The translations under genes and the position numbers were made by a program. A DNA stretch of 64,000 bases from Chitinophagaceae bacterium (GTDB lineage: Bacteria; Bacteroidota; Bacteroidia; Chitinophagales; Chitinophagaceae): contig CANGIY010000011.1 in assembly GCA_947454235.1 (NCBI GenBank), forward strand, positions 61,384-125,383, written 5' to 3'. Below are positions 62,693 through 64,000 of the stretch, piece by piece; within the stretch, counting starts at the first letter, position 1; each line of letters opens with the position of its first letter. The notes below the pieces were generated by a model. That model was not told where the DNA came from, made no database searches, and saw only the letters and a list, made by a program, of their open reading frames with translations.

Positions 62693-63488
62693 AATAATTA
62701 GAAAATTGATTGTTTTTCTGTATTTTTCTTTCTCGTTATTGATCTCGTGTAAAGGAAAGACGAATGTTAATCAAAACAAGCATCAATTGTCTTTTTACGA
62801 AACAAAAATTGATTCAAATTTACCTAATGCTGAACCTTTTAAACAAATTGTTTTAGATGCGAGGTGGCGGTACTATTGTATGACTAGTGGACTGAAATTT
62901 GCTCTAAGCGACGGAAGAAAGGTTGATTACAGCGAGCTTGAATTTCGTTTTGAAAACTTTGTTAATGATGAATACGTTGACCAAAACGGACGTAGAAAAT
63001 TCTTTTTTCACAATACTGATTACCTTTTTCCTCTGTTCAAAGCTTACTACAAAGGCAAGGCTATTACGGAAATACCAAACATTCTTTCTAAATCTGACGA
63101 CGACATGTACTACGAAGGAAAAATCGACAGCAGTCGCATTATAGGGTTGGTTTATTTTTTAGTAGACCCTTCAAAGCCCGTTGGTGAATTTGATTTATAT
63201 TTCAATCGTTTTCTTTTTGACACAACCAATAAAAGACGTACAGCATTTTACAGCCGCAGGATTTCAATTAATCCTATACAACCTGAAGTGATTAGATATA
63301 TTAGAAACAATCAATCAAAGTTGCACCCTTGGTTTTTTAATGAGGCCGTTAGTCATCGGGTATTCGACAGTTCTCAATTTCCGTCAAAAGAAATTGATTC
63401 AACAATTCTTCTACATCAAATTCAAGATTCAATTTTACGCCTACATTGCCCGACTTGTCCTATTGGTAGTATTGTCTTATCTGACTAA
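62685..63488 (+). CDS. lipoprotein, function unknown
   Basis: The signal ends in the lipobox LLISC (Cys22), then Lys-Gly-Lys. The mature 245 residues contain strand-rich text with aromatic pairs (FKAYYKGKAITEIPNIL, GLVYFLVDPSKPVGEFDLYFNRFLF) and a C-terminal pair of Cys (LHCPTCPIGS). The segment GEFDLYFNRFLF recalls host-attachment or immunity lipoproteins but no family is named. It overlaps the JAB-like gene by eight bases and closes the operon. Confidence 0.62.
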   Translation: MFKIIRKLIVFLYFSFSLLISCKGKTNVNQNKHQLSFYETKIDSNLPNAEPFKQIVLDARWRYYCMTSGLKFALSDGRKVDYSELEFRFENFVNDEYVDQNGRRKFFFHNTDYLFPLFKAYYKGKAITEIPNILSKSDDDMYYEGKIDSSRIIGLVYFLVDPSKPVGEFDLYFNRFLFDTTNKRRTAFYSRRISINPIQPEVIRYIRNNQSKLHPWFFNEAVSHRVFDSSQFPSKEIDSTILLHQIQDSILRLHCPTCPIGSIVLSD

Positions 63489-63636
63489 TTAAGTTATATT
63501 TATTTGAGTTAATTTAATGAATCGTTAGTTTCCTTTTCATGCAACTCTAATCGATAAATGCTAACTGGTTCGGCGCATAATTTCGGTCGATATAAACACA
63601 GATAATAGGGTCTTCCGAATTAATAAGTAAACCCCC

Positions 63637-63668
63637 TCCCCAAACATTCAAAAAAAATCCTTGAAAAT
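63637..63668. repeat. 32-bp exact direct repeat, copy 2
   Basis: Identical to 59840-59871. It lies 41 bases before ATG 63710. After the repeat a TAATTTG sequence at 63683-63689 is close to a -7 element, with the TTG of the repeat 19 bases upstream as a possible -33. The rest of the spacer 63489-63709 holds nothing I can identify. Confidence 0.9.
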
Positions 63669-63709
63669 GTAGTTGAAGGTTCTAATTTGAAAAAAATAAA
63701 AAATAGCCA

Positions 63710-63949
63710 ATGTTGCGACCACAAACTGTTATTATACTGCTATCATTTTGTTTTTTACTGCTTAGCGATTCGTTGATGGGGCAAACTGTGTCAATAGGTG
63801 GGGTAGGGAAAATACATTATCCCGATGCTGAGAAACTTTTCGAAGAAGTAACTAACTCCATTACCTTTAGGAAAAAGAAGAGAAACAGGCATTTGCTCGC
63901 CTTAATGAATAGTTTTAATTTTATACATTATGGTTACCTTTTGCTTTAA
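63710..63949 (+). CDS. small secreted protein, possibly truncated, function unknown
   Basis: A 79-residue frame with signal peptide (MLRPQTVIILLSFCFLLLSDSLMGQ). The mature part begins TVSIGGVGKIHYPDAEKLFEEV, then becomes basic (FRKKKRNRHLL) and ends in a hydrophobic stretch. The second half may be out of frame, because it reads less like protein than the first. It shares its upstream repeat with the operon at 59915. The remaining 51 bases to the window end hold no visible feature. Confidence 0.5.
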   Translation: MLRPQTVIILLSFCFLLLSDSLMGQTVSIGGVGKIHYPDAEKLFEEVTNSITFRKKKRNRHLLALMNSFNFIHYGYLLL

Positions 63950-64000
63950 TAGAAATTTGTTTTTAAAACTCCACGTATTGACAATTGGAATTATTCTGTT

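Noticed and set aside
63710..63949. Frameshift in the last small secreted gene
   Set aside because: An alternative frame (EKEEKQAFARLNE) looks plausible at about 63868-63910, but it is short and preceded by a stop, so a frameshift claim is not supported.
58200..64000. A mobile element covering the whole right-end region
   Set aside because: No integrase, transposase, tRNA target or terminal inverted repeat is visible; only the 32-bp repeat is seen, so boundaries cannot be stated.
1..64000. CRISPR array, rRNA or tRNA genes
   Set aside because: No regularly spaced repeats, rRNA-like sequence or cloverleaf with the usual GTTCGA arm was found in any spacer.

Overview
The window looks like a chromosomal segment of a Bacteroidota bacterium, probably of the Chitinophagales/Sphingobacteriales type. 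Several things point there. Many genes carry the Bacteroidota -7 promoter element TAnnTTTG just upstream, with no Shine-Dalgarno sequence. Two giant secreted proteins carry type IX secretion C-terminal domains, one of type A (Por sorting) and one of type B (gliding-associated, CHU_C). There is a GldB-like gliding lipoprotein next to ffh, two genes of the futalosine menaquinone pathway (mqnA, mqnE), and many short lipoprotein signals ending in SCK or SSC. No rRNA, tRNA, CRISPR array or complete insertion sequence was seen.

Layout. 1-1.75 kb: the 3' part of an RHS-repeat gene running off the left edge, cut at its 5' side by a cluster of short perfect palindromes. 1.8-6.8 kb: a small membrane protein, an M1 aminopeptidase, an alpha/beta hydrolase and mqnA. 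6.8-9.9 kb: universal stress protein, then a leftward RNA-chaperone operon (DEAD-box helicase, Lys-rich cold-shock-domain protein, CspA) with a long untranslated leader. 9.9-12.1 kb: a tightly coupled pair, an AlbA_2/HATPase_c_4 protein and a ParA-like ATPase with an altered Walker A, lying directly behind mfd. 12.2-17.7 kb: mfd, waaA and a beta-barrel protein. 17.8-25.1 kb: GH30 glycosidase, lipoprotein, folK, a GT2 fusion protein, a second DEAD-box helicase and mqnE. 25.2-26.2 kb: a RES/Xre toxin-antitoxin pair with a visible operator. 26.3-32.9 kb: lipoproteins, a PIG-L deacetylase, mnmH and a beta-barrel protein. 32.9-41.1 kb: the two type IX secretion substrates with ahpC between them. 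41.3-47.9 kb: SGNH hydrolase, secreted proteins, ffh and gldB. 47.9-53.3 kb: KirBac channel, flippase, hexapeptide acyltransferase and YfhO, a cell-surface glycan group. 53.4-58.2 kb: LuxE-like protein, small lipoprotein, NlpE-like protein, RmlD-like reductase, GNAT and gapA.

58.2 kb to the right end is an accessory region with few recognisable genes. It holds a frameshifted protein with an HExxH motif, a protein with two TonB-C-like modules, and a compact five-gene operon. That operon encodes three secreted or lipidated proteins, one unrecognised protein, and one soluble protein with a JAB-like HxHP...SxxD arrangement. A 32-bp exact repeat sits about 43 nt upstream of two start codons here. 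The reading that this is a polymorphic-toxin/immunity or other conflict locus is inference.

The most promising unexplained items are the AlbA_2-HATPase/ParA pair, the right-end operon with its repeat, the palindrome-bounded RHS fragment and the paired-repeat operator of the RES toxin-antitoxin operon. All product calls come from reading translated sequence by eye; no database search was possible.
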